From NCBI GenBank assembly GCA_036898135.1, contig CM072527.1:33082060-33146059 (forward strand): a stretch of DNA of 64,000 bases, read 5' to 3'. How positions within the stretch are numbered: position 1 is the stretch's first letter; each line of letters starts with the position of its first letter. The stretch is from Oncomelania hupensis. Taxonomy: Eukaryota > Mollusca > Gastropoda > Littorinimorpha > Pomatiopsidae. The translations under genes and the position numbers were made by a program. A model generated the notes under the pieces. It worked only from the letters and a program-made list of their open reading frames with translations, was not told the origin of the DNA and did no database searches. Below, piece by piece: positions 52,883 through 64,000 of the stretch.

Positions 52883-53044
52883 ACACCGGTTAGCCAGTTT
52901 TCCGGCTACCAGACGTTTATGTGTGACCTTCTGCCCTGGGGCGCGGTTGATAAGTTTATGCAGGTGGTTGAGCTTGTCGGCAGACGCGTTGCATTCGCTG
53001 AGTCCACTTGGACGCTGATGTCCACCCAGGACTCTGCGACGTAG
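52883..53044 (+). pseudogene. LINE ORF1, right part after the B2 insertion
   Basis: In the shifted frame the ORF1 text ATLPDNFDNST before B2 continues without a break as TPVSQFSGYQTFMCDLLPWG, then VVELVGRRVAFAESTWTLMS, with a stop at 53044. I infer this from the frame joining across the insertion; I do not recognise the segment itself. No ORF2 follows. Confidence 0.5.
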
Positions 53045-55020
53045 GGTAAGGAGGAGAAAAAGGAAAAAAGCACGCAGCCAAGCGTTAGAATATCTATCCC
53101 AGCCACACTAAATTGTACAGTCTTATTAGCTTCGATAAAATTGTTAACTCTTTTGGATGTACATTTGCTATCCCTCTGGCTTTGGCCTGTACTGTTTATT
53201 AACTATAAATTTTGTGTGTGTGGGTGTGGGTATATCCTTTATCATAACGTCACGAGCACGAACGATATCTCGGTGCCCTAGCATGATGCTTTTGACTAAC
53301 TGTAAACCTGGGCACCCTAACCCTAGGCTTTTATCGTGGATCGATTAAATTTAAATCGTATTTTAATGTCGATTGACTAAGTTCATTTTAAAAAAAAATC
53401 ATAAACTATTATTATGTAAAATATTAACGAGGGCAACATTTTAGACAGTCATTCCCTTTAAACTTTTCTCGATCCCTAATCTGCCTTTGATACGATTGAA
53501 AACTTCATCGTCAGCAGTTTGTGTTATTTATATTTGCAATTTATCATATGTCAAGGTCGCCAAGGTTCATAATTTTATTAACACATTGCGCGGTGTATCT
53601 ATTATCATTTTTAATTCATTATTTTTATTGTCATGTTTCCTAATTATTTAATAACAAATGTCAGCATCATGGAAGACTGAGGAATAAATCATACCAAAGT
53701 TATGCTAGGAAGAATGGCAATCGGAAGATGCACAATAACAGTGTTAGATTCTGACATGAGTTGACATAAGAAACAGTTGAAATTGCTTGACAAAACATAA
53801 CATACATGCTCACATGTTACAGAAACTCATATATATATATACAACACACACATTCATCACTGAAACACGTAGTGTAATGGAAAGTCACTATTAGAAAATA
53901 AAAAGGAAATCAAATTTTACTTTGCAATTTTTTTTTTTTAATCGTTAGACTGCATCAAATATTATTAATGAAGGAAACCGAAGTACCCTGAGAAAACCCC
54001 CTGTGACCTGAAAGGTCTTGTATGTAAGTCACAACGTTTGTCCTACGTAGGATAGAACCTGTCCCCGCAACCTTCGGCATAAGAAACAATCAACCACACC
54101 ACCCCTGACATTGTGAGTTCAGTAACAAATTTAATATTAAAAAAATCAAAGGCTAATTCAAGACCAAATGTTGTGTACATTATTTTATTAAACATCCACA
54201 TTTATACAATTTTCACTTTCTTTTTTTTCTTACATAAAACTCATTTCAAACATTAATAACCAAAGTAAATGAATAATTTAAAACAACAATAATTTACACA
54301 CCAAGCACATCAGATGCAGGTCCATACAAACATAATTTAAAAATGTACAAATTATTTTGAAGCCATATACTTCATTCATAAGAACATGAAGAAACACCTG
54401 CCTGAAATTTCAGGCAACACCCATCGAACTACTATGAAAGTTTCATCAGCTGCCAACATTGGAAAATCACAAAACAAACAACACAAAAAAAGTCCCATAC
54501 AAGTACACATTATTTCCTAGGATGGGTGCGTTAAAGCCTTGGTCTTGGTTGCCACATGATAAGTTGAAATCCTTTCAGGCTACCTATACATTGTGGCTCT
54601 CATTTGACCGGTGCAAGCTGTTGAGAAGAAGAATGAGGATGTCACGAAACATGGACGAAGCTTAACATTTCACACCTCTCTGACAACAGCAACAGAAGAG
54701 GCAAATACTCTGCCACAACATCCCTCATTTCTCTGCAACGGCCTGACAAGGAAGAAGGGTTCAAGAGACAGACATGTCTCTCTGCTCACTCTATTTTCAC
54801 TGGTTCTGTATAAATTGAAGTTTCAGCAAACAACAACCTGTGTTGGGTTAATTTTTTGTGCAAGTTGTTTGCAGACTAGCGAGACGGGCTGCGGGCTTAG
54901 TCACTTTGCCTCAGTCACTTGTCTGGTAGGTGAGTTCACATTTCTAGTTTTTAGCACTGCTATCTAGGGGAACTGTCTTGATAATGATGATGAAGATGAC
55001 ACTGTCAAATTGAAAGTGCA
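53045..55020. other. Spacer with RepE copy; no other gene seen
   Basis: AT-rich. A RepE copy at about 53965-54080 (GAAGGAAACCGAAGTACCC to GCAACCTTCGGC). Short open frames at 54459-54967 have no recognisable text. Part of it may be 3' UTR of the Cdc7 gene. Confidence 0.4.
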
Positions 55021-55023
55021 TGT

Positions 55024-55029
55024 TTTTAT
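55024..55029 (-). terminator. Candidate poly(A) signal of CDC7
   Basis: AATAAA on the minus strand about 115 bp after the stop codon. An A18-20 run on the plus strand lies between. Other AATAAA sites exist further down (near 54183), so this is only the nearest. Confidence 0.4.
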
Positions 55030-55144
55030 TGTTGATTAAGCAATGCTGTAGAATGCTAAAGATGCGAAAGAAGAACCTCTACAGCAGTCATCAAATAAAT
55101 AAAAACTTCAGTTCCATTTAAAAAAAAAAAAAAAAAAAAACTGT

Positions 55145-58100
55145 TTACATGTTCTTGATGAAAGGGTGCTCAAGCGCCTCCTCTGCAGTAATGCGAGTTC
55201 CAGGGTTCGGATCCAACAGTCTGGACAGCAGATGAATGGCGGAGTCTGGCATCTCGGGCCACTGCCTAGTAGGATTCAGGAAATTTTTTTCAACTGAACT
55301 TTCCAGTGATGACCGCAATCGCATGCAGGTGATCTTCAAATCCAAGCCTTTGAGCACTGGTCTGCAAGACACCATCTTACCTGTTGGAGAGTTAAACAAA
55401 TAACATTCGTTTTTTTTAATAAATAAAAATTAACATAATAAAATTAAAATGTACCTGCGGATTTGAACGCACTAGTCCAATGGCCAAATGTGATTGTTAA
55501 AAAAATGGTATATAAACTTGCAGTTCACTAGCCCAATGTCGGAAATGATTCTCTCATTCATTCCTTGTATTCACAGCTTTACCACAGTTTTTGCCACGCA
55601 TCTATGTGCACACATACATCAAATTCATTCACTGGCTGCCCATCATGCTAGTGAATAGAAATAAACCAATATATGAGGAAATTCCTGGAAAGGGGGATTG
55701 CCAAGATCGCTCACCAAAACTGCCCGCAGCTGACTGCACCTCGTGCGTACCAAGCAGGCTGATGATCTGACTTAAGCATGTCAAGTCATCGTTGCCGCGG
55801 AAAAACGGGTATCGTCCTGACAACAGCGACAGCAGAATCACTCCTGCAGACCATATGTCCACTGCTGAAAAATACAAAAAACATACAAATAAAAACATAA
55901 ATAAATATAGTGTCTTGCAAAAAAAAAAAAAAGAAAAAAAAAAGGGTCCAAGGTACACACTTGCTGCCACTGACTGTCACAACTCACACCAATGAGCCAT
56001 TGTCTGCCTATAACGAAAATAAAATAATAAATAATGTAAATAAAACAAACCAATGCAATACAAAAATCACAAATTAAATTTCCTAACACTGACCCTCCCA
56101 CTACAGTAAGGGGCTTTTGCTTTTCACTGATAAATGGGACCTGAAGTATACTCACAAATACATGAGTAACTTAATCATAAATACTCACAAATACATGAGT
56201 AACTTAATCAAAACAATTATTATAATTAATTTTGTTACAGTACATAGGCCAGATGGTGAGAGTCTGCTCTAGGTGCTCATGCATAAACTGGTCTTCTTAC
56301 ACTCACTTTTCGCTGCAATAATGGCACTCTTGTACAGAGGGCAGTAACAAAAAATAGAAGCATAAAATGGTTTCATTAGATCTAACCCTAAAAGCAAACT
56401 TACTGGCCCCATTAGATCTAACCCTAAAAGCAAACTTTCTGCCTTCATTAGATCTAAATCTAAACACAAACTTTCTGGCTTTATTAGATCTAACCCTAAA
56501 AACAAACTATATATATATATTAAATAAACGTACAATTACATAGACTAAGCATACCGGTGGTTTGATGTGGATGTTTCATCAAAACTTCCGGAGCTCTGAA
56601 CCCTGGTGTTCCCGCTCTCTGTGCCGACTGTATGCTCCTGAAGAAATAAAAAGTATCCTTATCATCACAATCCAAGGCCGTTACTATTTTGTGGGGAGTC
56701 ATTTATATCCTTATTGTTACTATTTTTCATTATTATCAAAAGTATCATCATTATTGGTGCTGAATACAATAAATATTGGCCTTTAACTCCTAAAAAACTC
56801 TTTCAGTAAAAATACGTGTATAGAGAACTATTGAATCGGCAGTTATCTCCTTGTCTATAGGCTCTGCATTGTCTTCTTGTACAATAATTAATCAATCATC
56901 ATCATCATCATCCATCATCATCATCAATCCTAAAATAAAAACTAATCACCAAAAGGTTACCTGGAGTAGCAGATGGAACAGATGGAAGGTCGGCCGTAGC
57001 AGTCACAGGTCGGCAGATCTTTGAAATCCATGGAGGTTGATGGTTTCGCAACATCAGGGCTATTCTTCTCTTTCGACTTTCCAGCAGTGTCGCTGTGAAG
57101 CATTGTACTCTGGAGATGCAAAAATCAAGAAAATTATTAGCCACAATCACTTTTTTAAAAAAAGAAAAAAAGCAAGAACCAAAAAACCCCGCAAGTAGTC
57201 GATTAGATTGCTTTATAGTGTAAAATGGTGTGCATTAAGCTGGCTCTTTGAGTAAGATCATAATTTCGGTCAGTGCCTTGAGCAGTTCTTTGAACTGGTA
57301 AATCTCTAAATAAGAATAATTAATATTCAACATTACAGAAATGTAATAATATTCCACAGTAACATAAAAATAAAAGAAGATATATTCTACTGTCAAATTA
57401 TCAACAAAATTGATTCAAAAGAGCAAAACGTATTTCTCAAAAAAATGAATCCAGTGACCTTGACCTTTGTGGTAGAGCAAACATGATGGAACAGGGATAG
57501 GTAGGCCGCTAACCTAGCTATGTTTCTACAAGGCTTGGTAAAAATGTGTTCAGTAGTTCTTGAGATGTGGCTTCTGACTGACAATGTGGCTCATTCTGAT
57601 CTCTGACTATTTCAAAGTTTAAAAAATAAACTAAATAAAAAATAAAAAATAAGAGAACAGTCAACAGGGATTTCTGTTTAAGACCAAAGGAAAATCACCC
57701 CTGCAACAGAATGCCATAATTATCTACAGCTTGGGAAAGCAAATTTAAAAAAAAACAAAAAAATAAAATTGCATGCCATCTTCAAAAGTTGGCTCCTGAA
57801 GGCAAAATTACAATATTAGCTACATCTAAAATCTAAATTCAACATTGTGCCATATGATTGACTACCTGCAAGGCCTGTCGTCGGGGAGAAACCAACGCAG
57901 ACCGCTTGGACACGTCCAACATCTTTGCCCCTGTTTCTACTCTGCCTTGCTGCCCCTTGACTGCTTTCCCTTTGCCAAAATTGGGTGAGGAAACTACCAA
58001 AGTCGTAGGTGTCTGAAAAACAAATAAAATAAAGTAAAATGATCTTTAGTTTTCGTTTTTTTAAATAAAAATAATAAATTATTGTATACAGTGGTAACTC

Positions 58101-59280
58101 CAAACCAGCAGTCTGCTCTAGGTGCTCGCACGCATTAACATTAAAGACTCTCAAGTTGACAATTACTAAAATAGCATCAGCAGTCACAGTTACATGAGAC
58201 ATACATAAAAAAACGTAAACTGTCAATCAGGGTTCCCACAAGTTTGGGAAAACAAAATTCCATACTTTTTCCATGGCTTCCTAAACATTTTCAAGACCAT
58301 CTTACACACACAAGAAACGAACAATTCTACATAGAATACTTATCACATAAAAACACCGGCATAAAAAAAAGGAATTGTGAGACGTGTACTTACAAAATAC
58401 AAGACAGCCTATGATCTGTGATACTGACAGTCCATATGATTTTAATAAACAAATATGCCCTGCATTTTTTCATGTGTCATGTGTTTAAGTTCAACTTTCC
58501 TGAGAATGAACACACAATTCACAATTTCTGTTTTATTTCTTTGAGCTTCTGGTCAATTTGGCACTCTAGAGTAATGGCTTCTGCCTCTTTTTTGTCGCTG
58601 ACCTGCGCAAAGCATTGGCCTTGGACAGAAGTGATAGGCTCACACTCTGCTCTGCCCTATCTGCAGATTTAAGCAGGTCTTTTGCACACAGTTCCAATCG
58701 TTTCTTCTTTGACTTCAGCTCTTCAATTTCATCTAACACTAACTTTCTTTTTTTTTCTTCTCTTCTTCAAGGTAAACCTCATATCTGGATCTTGCACTAG
58801 CTGCATTGAAGAGGAGTGCTTTTGTAATTGGCACCTGACTGGCTCCACCTGCCTTAGCCAAATGGTCTGCTATAATTCTCTGTGCTGTTAGGGTTTTCTG
58901 TGACATGTTGTCAGTCATTACTTCTTTATTTACAGAGAATCCCCTCTCCACACTGGCCTGGCCATGAGAAACAAGCAGCACTTCTCTCACAACACTCCAA
59001 AGACCACTCAACTCCTTTCGCTTGGCCAGTGCAGAGAAGAAGAGTCTGTCTAATCTGTCTTTATCCCTGTCAAAAGACTGAAAGTTATCAGCAGAAGCAC
59101 ACTCTGATAAGAGGTCTGTGTACTGCAAATTGATTCTGTCCACATCTTCTTTCTTACCCCTTGGGGTCATGAGCAATCTTGCCACTGTAGATTGTTCTAA
59201 CCTATAAAGGGAAAAGTGAAAGCCCCAGTTGAAAACCTGTCTTGCCTTTATAGGCATGACTAATTCACTGAGGCAACAGT

Positions 59281-59329
<49 letters not shown>

Positions 59330-62300
59330 TTGGAGTGCCGGGGGTTTCAGTATAAATAGTATCCCCACTTTCTGGAAATTTAGTGCTTTAAATTCCCACT
59401 GTCGCTGTTTTCCTCATTTGCTCTTTCCCATTCCTGATCTGTCCTATCACTCTGCTATACTATCTTCTTCTTCGCTAGATCAATGATCTACCTTTTTTCT
59501 TGAAAACTCTTCCTGGACAAGACTCCTTGTTTGTGTATGAGGTCTGTTGGATCAGCTTGGGAGTGTTGGACGCTTTCTGCCGGGTGGTCACTAGGGCTTC
59601 CTATGATTGTATTATTTAGCACTATAGGCATTTTATATGTATGTGTTTTGTGGATGATTTATAATGATGTTTGTATTCTATTTTGTTTTTGTAACCGGGG
59701 GTTCGAGTAGTTGGGGTAAAGCCTCAGCCGTCCCCTGCGTGGGATGTCTTTATTGTAAAGTGACTGGCCGGTGGAGGGCATTCAATTTTCCCACTAGGGT
59801 TGTTTCGGCAGATCTTTTATGCGGATTGGGGGTTGTCCGGTCCTGATTTGGCTCGGAAGAGTCCGCTGGACCTAAAGCAACAATCAATCAATCAATCAAT
59901 CAATCTTCTTTCTTCTGTTCTGCATCGGCCGGATGAGAAAGAAAACAGTAGGTTTATTGTGTCTTTAACCCGCAAGAATAAGCAAGGGAAATAACCGCGC
60001 TAAAAGAAAAAATAATTTGCTACTTTCGGTTTCAATCGCAACATCGCCGGGAGAACATCTCAAATAAACGGTATTTTCATTTTTCTTTCTTTTGAAGAAA
60101 AATGCTTGTCAAACTGAAAGATTGCCTAGTGGGTTTTTTTCCATGACTTTTCCATACCTATCTAGACAAATAAATTTTTTCCATGGCTTTTCCAGCCCTG
60201 GAAATCACTTTCTCTATTTTCCATAGCTTTTCCAGACTTCCATGACTCTGTACGAACCCTGTGTCAATAAGTAAAATATATGTTTCTATACAGTCCCCAC
60301 TATTTGCTTTATCCTAGCTCAATTTGAAATTTATTTTATATGTAGCGCTCTCAGCTAGTATAATTTGGTGATTTTTGGAATTTAGATTGATGGAATAGCT
60401 TAGCTGGATAGTTCTTCAACCGCCAACTTTACACAGTACCCTTCCTCTTCTCCCCCAACCTAACCTTAGAACCACGTGCTCCGACTTTTCTTGGTGACAG
60501 GTGCGACACTGGCCCAGAAAGAGGTTGGTTCGAAACCTTGGCTTGCGTCTTGTCAACGCTGGATGAAGCTTTCTCTTCCTGGAAAACAGAAAACAGCATT
60601 TTGTTAAGTCAAGTCGAGTCAAGAAATTTGATTACACAAAAGCAAACCCCCTAGGGGAACATGGACTTGTGAAATAACAATAAAATTTGTACTAAGATGA
60701 GTAATACTTAATAATAATAATAAAAACAATAATAATATACGCATTTATTATGTGCACCGTAATAATATAATAACATAATAATAGTACAACAGAACCAGCT
60801 CAGGCGAACTATAATCTTCAATTATTTACAAAGTTCATTCAAATCTAGCACATACACACCCACAAAGTGACCGGCACAAACACAAAATCTCATACAATAA
60901 TACTCTGTAAAATCTATGTACACAATCAGGCTTCATTTTGAATTGGCCAGTTTCCACCGAACAGTTGATCTTGAGTGCCATGAGATCAATCAAGCATAGG
61001 CTGTTTTTAGGTATAGGAACATGCCTCAACAGCCTCCCACACTGGGGTCAGGATGATTTACAGGCCATCTACGCCTAGGTAGGCAAAGGTAAAGGTAGTC
61101 CCATAGCCTGTGGCTGTAGGGGAGCGTAATGTTGGAGATCACACTTATCTTGGGCCAGCGTAATGAGGGTGATGCCCATCTCTCTCCCTTGCTGCTTTAC
61201 CTTCCCCACCCTTAAGAGAGTAGGTACTCAGTCACAGTTGAGTCAACTGGGGGCTTTGTTATTTGTCACTTCACGTTTTGCGGTCACCCATCCAAGTCAA
61301 GTGCTAACCGCACTGGACGATGCTTAACTTGCGACACAGTAGCAAGTGCTCCAACAACTGCGCTATTCGAAGCCCCCATCTACGCCTGCTGCCTCTATAA
61401 GCTAAAAGAATTCCAAGCAGCGAAAGTCTATTGCTAAGTACTGTCTTGTGAAATATTGTATAACTGTCATAAAATGTAGTTTTAGTAGAGGTTGTCTTGT
61501 GAATTAATGTTGTTGCTTTTTTTAAAAACATTTGTTTAACAAAATTTCTTTAAATTTGCTGACATGTGATGTAGTGTGCTGTATAAATGTTCCATTGTGG
61601 GTAATGAAGATTTTGTAGACTTGACTTGACTAGGATGATTTGAATAGGTTAGGCAGGAAACCATACTGAGCATGCACACAAAAAGTTATTTTTCTCTGTT
61701 TCTGTCGTTATTGTTGTTTAACTTCTAGCAGTTCCAATATTGATGAACTGACCCTTCACCTCAAATCAAGTACAGGAAATTGTACAGGCAAATAACAATG
61801 CCCTAATATAATATAATGTCTGAAAACAGACACATTACTGCTTGCCTGCCAGACAACAACATAATAATCGTGAACGACAATGGCTTTGGACGCAGTCAAT
61901 CAGAAATTTCAAAATTTGTTTTCTTTCCCACTTGTAGTGGCGATCTACCTGCCTTGAAAGACACCACATGTTTGAAGCGACAGATGTGTGTTTGTTGGGT
62001 ATGTAAGGATACTAATAATGCTAATGATATTATATAGCGCTTTCTCCTAGAAAAACTCTGTTCAAAGCACAAGTGTGAGAGAGTGTCAAGCGTGATCTGT
62101 GTATGTTGGTACAGAGCCTGATTAGTTATTTGGGGGAAAGCTCGTATATAGGATCAAGTATTATTTGTCTTCTTTTCCTTATTTCTACAAAACAGCTTAC
62201 GTTGACTTTCGGGGCCACCCAAGGCTTCATCTCTCGGACAATGGGTGATTTCCCTTGGTTGGCAGCGTGCATTTTCACTGGAGCATCATGGGCTAAGCCA

Positions 62301-63144
62301 AAGTCAACAAGCGTGTACCTGCAAGAAGTAGATTTGTTCTTATAATTATAGCGCACGTTTGTTTATTTTTCAAATTTATTTATTTGTTCTTAAACAGCAC
62401 ACTTGTCCAGCTCATGAGCTGCTGAACACATTGACTTACGCATAGTCTGACACCCAGACAACTGGGTGACCGGGGAATGACGGCAGAAGGGATCTGGTGC
62501 TAGCTTGGCGTATTTATGTAGCTAGCACTGACCCATCTAACGCACCACAATCACAAGTCTTGCAATGGAATGCAGACAAGCACAGACTAGATCAGACCTC
62601 AGTGTATACTCTCATCCGAAGGAGTAGAGGACACTTGCCTATGAATCAGAATCTTTCAAGTCCGTGCAATGGAATGCAGGCATGCACAGACTAGACTAGA
62701 CCTCAGTTTATACTCTCATTCGAATGAGTAGAGGACGTTTGTCTATGCATTAGGGTAATGTTATGTTTTCAGCTCTCCAGGCTTTGAACCACTGCCTGCA
62801 CAGTTATTGCACAACACTCCATGCTTCAGCTGTCTCGCCTTCACTTAAACCACCAAACAAACTGCGCCCAACATCTGCATGATGAGATGTGCTTTGCTTA
62901 TCAAACAACAATGACTTCTCTTCATCGTGTCAATGTTATCTCTGGAATACTTCCAGTTTGTGCTAAGGAAAATTCATACGACACAACTGAAAATGACTTA
63001 CTGCTTAGTCTTGGTGTTGTGGAGAAAGTTGCTGGGTTTGATGTCGCGGTGGATGATGTCCAGCTCGTGAACGTGCTTCAGCGCTACCAGCAAGTTCTTC
63101 ATGTAGTCCCGAACTTCTCTGACAGTGAACGTGTTGAAATAATC
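55145..63144 (-). CDS. CDC7: Cdc7-type kinase (DDK catalytic subunit), C-terminal eight exons
   Basis: Cdc7, with Dbf4, phosphorylates MCM helicase to fire replication origins. Exons on the minus strand: 63002-63144, 62201-62318, 60465-60578, 57866-58012, 56961-57109, 56555-56637, 55715-55864, 55145-55380; 1,140 bp, 379 residues plus TAA. All introns are GT-AG and phases agree. Exon 1 here carries the catalytic loop IIHRDIKPSNFLHN, exon 2 the LVDFGLA magnesium site, exons 3-5 the long insert after DFG that marks Cdc7, ending in a CDCY...CSIC metal-binding motif. Then GTPGFRAPEVL, VDIWSAGVILLSLLSGRYPF and the last lobe RITAEEALEHPFIKNM. The N-lobe (Gly loop, ATP lysine) lies beyond 64000. Compared with vertebrates, the final insert is short. 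Introns hold a hAT element and a SINE. No damage seen. Confidence 0.93.
56366..56512. repeat. 36-bp minisatellite, about four units, CDC7 intron
   Basis: Units start with CATTAGATCTAACCCTAAAA and continue GCAAACTTNCTGGC; the third unit is diverged. Ends in a short TA run. Confidence 0.85.
57430..57625 (+). repeat. RepF copy in a CDC7 intron
   Basis: CAGTGACCTTGACCTTTGTG, GGTAGAGCAAA, GCCGCTAACCTAG, TAGTTCTTGAGATGTGGCTT: same order as 29150-29385. Confidence 0.6.
58519..59280 (-). pseudogene. hAT transposase C-terminal fragment
   Basis: The minus-strand frame reads SALAKRKELSGLWSVVREVL, VSHGQASVERGFSVNKEVMT and KTLTAQRIIADHLA, the hAT C-terminal dimerisation region (the SHGQASVERGFS motif is diagnostic of one hAT lineage). 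Near 58750 an A8-9 run shifts the frame; the text continues as DEIEELKSKKKRLELCAKDL and stops at 58519. The N-terminus and the DDE core are absent, replaced by the C47 tract and RepC. Confidence 0.8.
59282..59328. repeat. Poly-C tract (47 C)
   Basis: Uninterrupted C run at the junction between hAT sequence and RepC. Confidence 0.95.
59330..59900 (+). repeat. RepC copy with RepD tail, nested in the hAT element
   Basis: GCCGGGGGTTTCAGTATAAA start; AAATTCCCACTGTCGCTG; GAGGTCTGTTGGATCAGC; GTCCCCTGCGTGGGATGTC; tail GGTCCTGATTTGGCTCGG, AGTCCGCTGGACC, then (AATC)n. This is the most complete of the three copies. Confidence 0.8.
61077..61375 (-). repeat. Chimeric tRNA/5S SINE, second copy, in a CDC7 intron
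   Basis: 299 bp with a 12-bp target duplication CCATCTACGCCT (61065-61076, 61376-61387). On the minus strand: A-box-like TAGCGCAGTTG, AAGTTAAGCA, CGGTTAGCACTTG, CTTGGATGGGTGACCGC (with a small local duplication), and a TTTACC tail. Same orientation as the host gene. Confidence 0.87.
62040..62165 (+). repeat. RepA-related copy in a CDC7 intron, part 1
   Basis: TATAGCGCTTTCTCCTAG, then GTGTATGTTGGTACAGAGCC and GATTAGTTATTTGGGGG, matching 3400-3460. Confidence 0.5.
62385..62730 (+). repeat. RepA-related copy in a CDC7 intron, part 2
   Basis: CACTTGTCCAGCTCATGAGC, then two tandem versions of TTGCAATGGAATGCAG ... CACAGACTAGA ... CCTCAGTTTATACTCTCAT (about 62555-62630 and 62660-62740). Confidence 0.5.
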
Positions 63145-64000
63145 CTGGCAAGACAAAAACAGAGATGTTGATGATTCATTTGGATTCATTCAGTACTTGA
63201 AACAAATAACAATTCATTTACTTTTATTTCATACATTCTTATTCAGTCATTCTGGTGTGACAAAATTTAATTATTTAAGCTCAGTAAAACGTTTGCTTGC
63301 ATAAGCCCGAGTGTATGCGAGGTCCCAAAGGTCGGCCTGAACATTCTTTGTGGTAATATAAAATTATACTACTGTCATATGTCTGTTCCTACACTCTCTA
63401 TTACATCTGTTTATTCCTCCCACATGGAGCCTGGTGAAATGCATAGACAAAAATCACAGCCTCGTGGACCTGGCATGCAAAGGTTCAAATCTCCATGTTA
63501 TTACCAGGGTGGAGAACAACTGAATCAAGAAATCTCTGAAATCCGGACGGGGCCCAGGGGCCAAGCCCCGGTATTCGCCCCCTGAAAGAAAATGAATTTA
63601 TGCAATTTTGAAAGTAATTTAGGGCCTCTCCTGAAAGCAAAAAGCAAAAAGTAAACATGAATAGAAACAAAAAACAACAAAAAAAAAGAATGTTTTATGC
63701 ACATGTCTTTCAAAAACGTTAAGAATCTTGATTTGTAGGCCTAACAAAGTTTGAGGTCTACCACTGTTACACACAAACTCCACATTTCCAATTTTACTGG
63801 GCACACGTTTGTCTATTTTTTAGCTGTAAACAGGCAAGAATTTTTATAATTTTAGAGATATTTAGGGGTACGTAAGTAAAAACACCACATCTTAGGTATT
63901 AGTGACTAGTGTATAGATTTAAATGAAATAAAATGCAAAATGAACAGAAATAAATTCTATTTTGATTATCTACCTTTTTATACTTCTCTTGTCATGTCTT
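63145..64000. other. CDC7 intron or upstream sequence, no exon recognised
   Basis: I looked for the Cdc7 N-lobe on the minus strand and found none. A GC-rich hairpin-like block (GGGGCCAAGCCCC, about 63557-63570) is the only structure noted. Confidence 0.4.

Larger units (their letters stand above)
58226..60261 (-). mobile_element. hAT DNA transposon, decayed, in a CDC7 intron
   Basis: 2,036 bp. The left end is CAGGGTTCCCACAAG and the inverted right end is CAGGGTTCGTACAGA. Flanking TGTCAAT is duplicated (58219-58225, 60262-60268), 7 of the 8 bp usual for hAT. Sub-terminal TTTTCCATGGCTTTTCCA repeats at both ends. Contains a transposase C-terminus (minus strand), a C47 run and a nested RepC copy. 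Confidence 0.8.

Noticed and set aside
59268..59368. Poly-Gly N-terminus of the hAT-derived frame
   Set aside because: It is the antisense of the C47 tract; the real hAT text starts after it.
63485..63804. Minus-strand ORFs as the missing 5' exon of CDC7
   Set aside because: No Gly-rich loop, no ATP-lysine motif and no matching splice acceptor or donor; the exon must lie outside the window.

Overview
The window is animal nuclear DNA, most likely from an invertebrate and probably a mollusc. This rests on two spliced protein genes with canonical GT-AG introns, a secreted C1q-domain gene of a type that is greatly expanded in molluscs, Pol III SINEs, LINE fragments of several kinds, and very heavy microsatellite load (TA, GA/CT, CA/GT, TTA, CTA, CAT, GATA-type and long poly-C tracts). 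The species assignment is an inference. No bacterial features were seen.

Two host genes are supported, both on the minus strand. A complete five-exon gene for a 222-residue secreted coiled-coil plus C1q-domain protein lies at 30679-34734. The last eight exons of a Cdc7-type DDK kinase lie at 55145-63144; its 5' exons are beyond the right edge. All splice phases agree in both genes and neither has a frameshift.

The rest is mobile and repeated DNA. Layout: 1-2622 SINE and L1-like LINE remnant; 3679-11802 intact LTR retrotransposon (family A, minus strand) nested in an older repeat; 12-17 kb microsatellites and SINEs; 17990-22397 a 61-bp satellite split by a DNA transposon (18397-22302) that carries a spliced, decayed gene of a family widespread in invertebrates but without a superfamily name known to me; 23.3-30.6 kb repeats and LINE tails; 30.7-34.7 kb the C1q gene, with introns full of trinucleotide repeats; 35433-41917 LTR retrotransposon (family B, plus); 42400-42765 a pogo-like MITE; 43-45 kb repeats and a Gypsy RT scrap; 45490-53044 a LINE ORF1 interrupted by a second family B LTR element (47264-52877, minus) that has lost its RT and RNase H core; 55-63 kb the Cdc7 gene, with a hAT element and a tRNA/5S chimeric SINE in its introns.

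The main points of interest are: (1) all three LTR elements have integrase upstream of reverse transcriptase (Gmr1-like order); (2) the 18.4-22.3 kb element has 20-bp TIRs and a TAA target duplication, and removing it exactly rebuilds the host satellite, which ties an orphan gene family to a DNA transposon; (3) family B elements carry a long in-register array of heat-shock-factor-type pentamers in the leader; (4) one family B element is a long-ORF gag-protease-integrase derivative without RT; (5) several coding breaks in young elements fall at homopolymers, so assembly error must be excluded before calling them dead.
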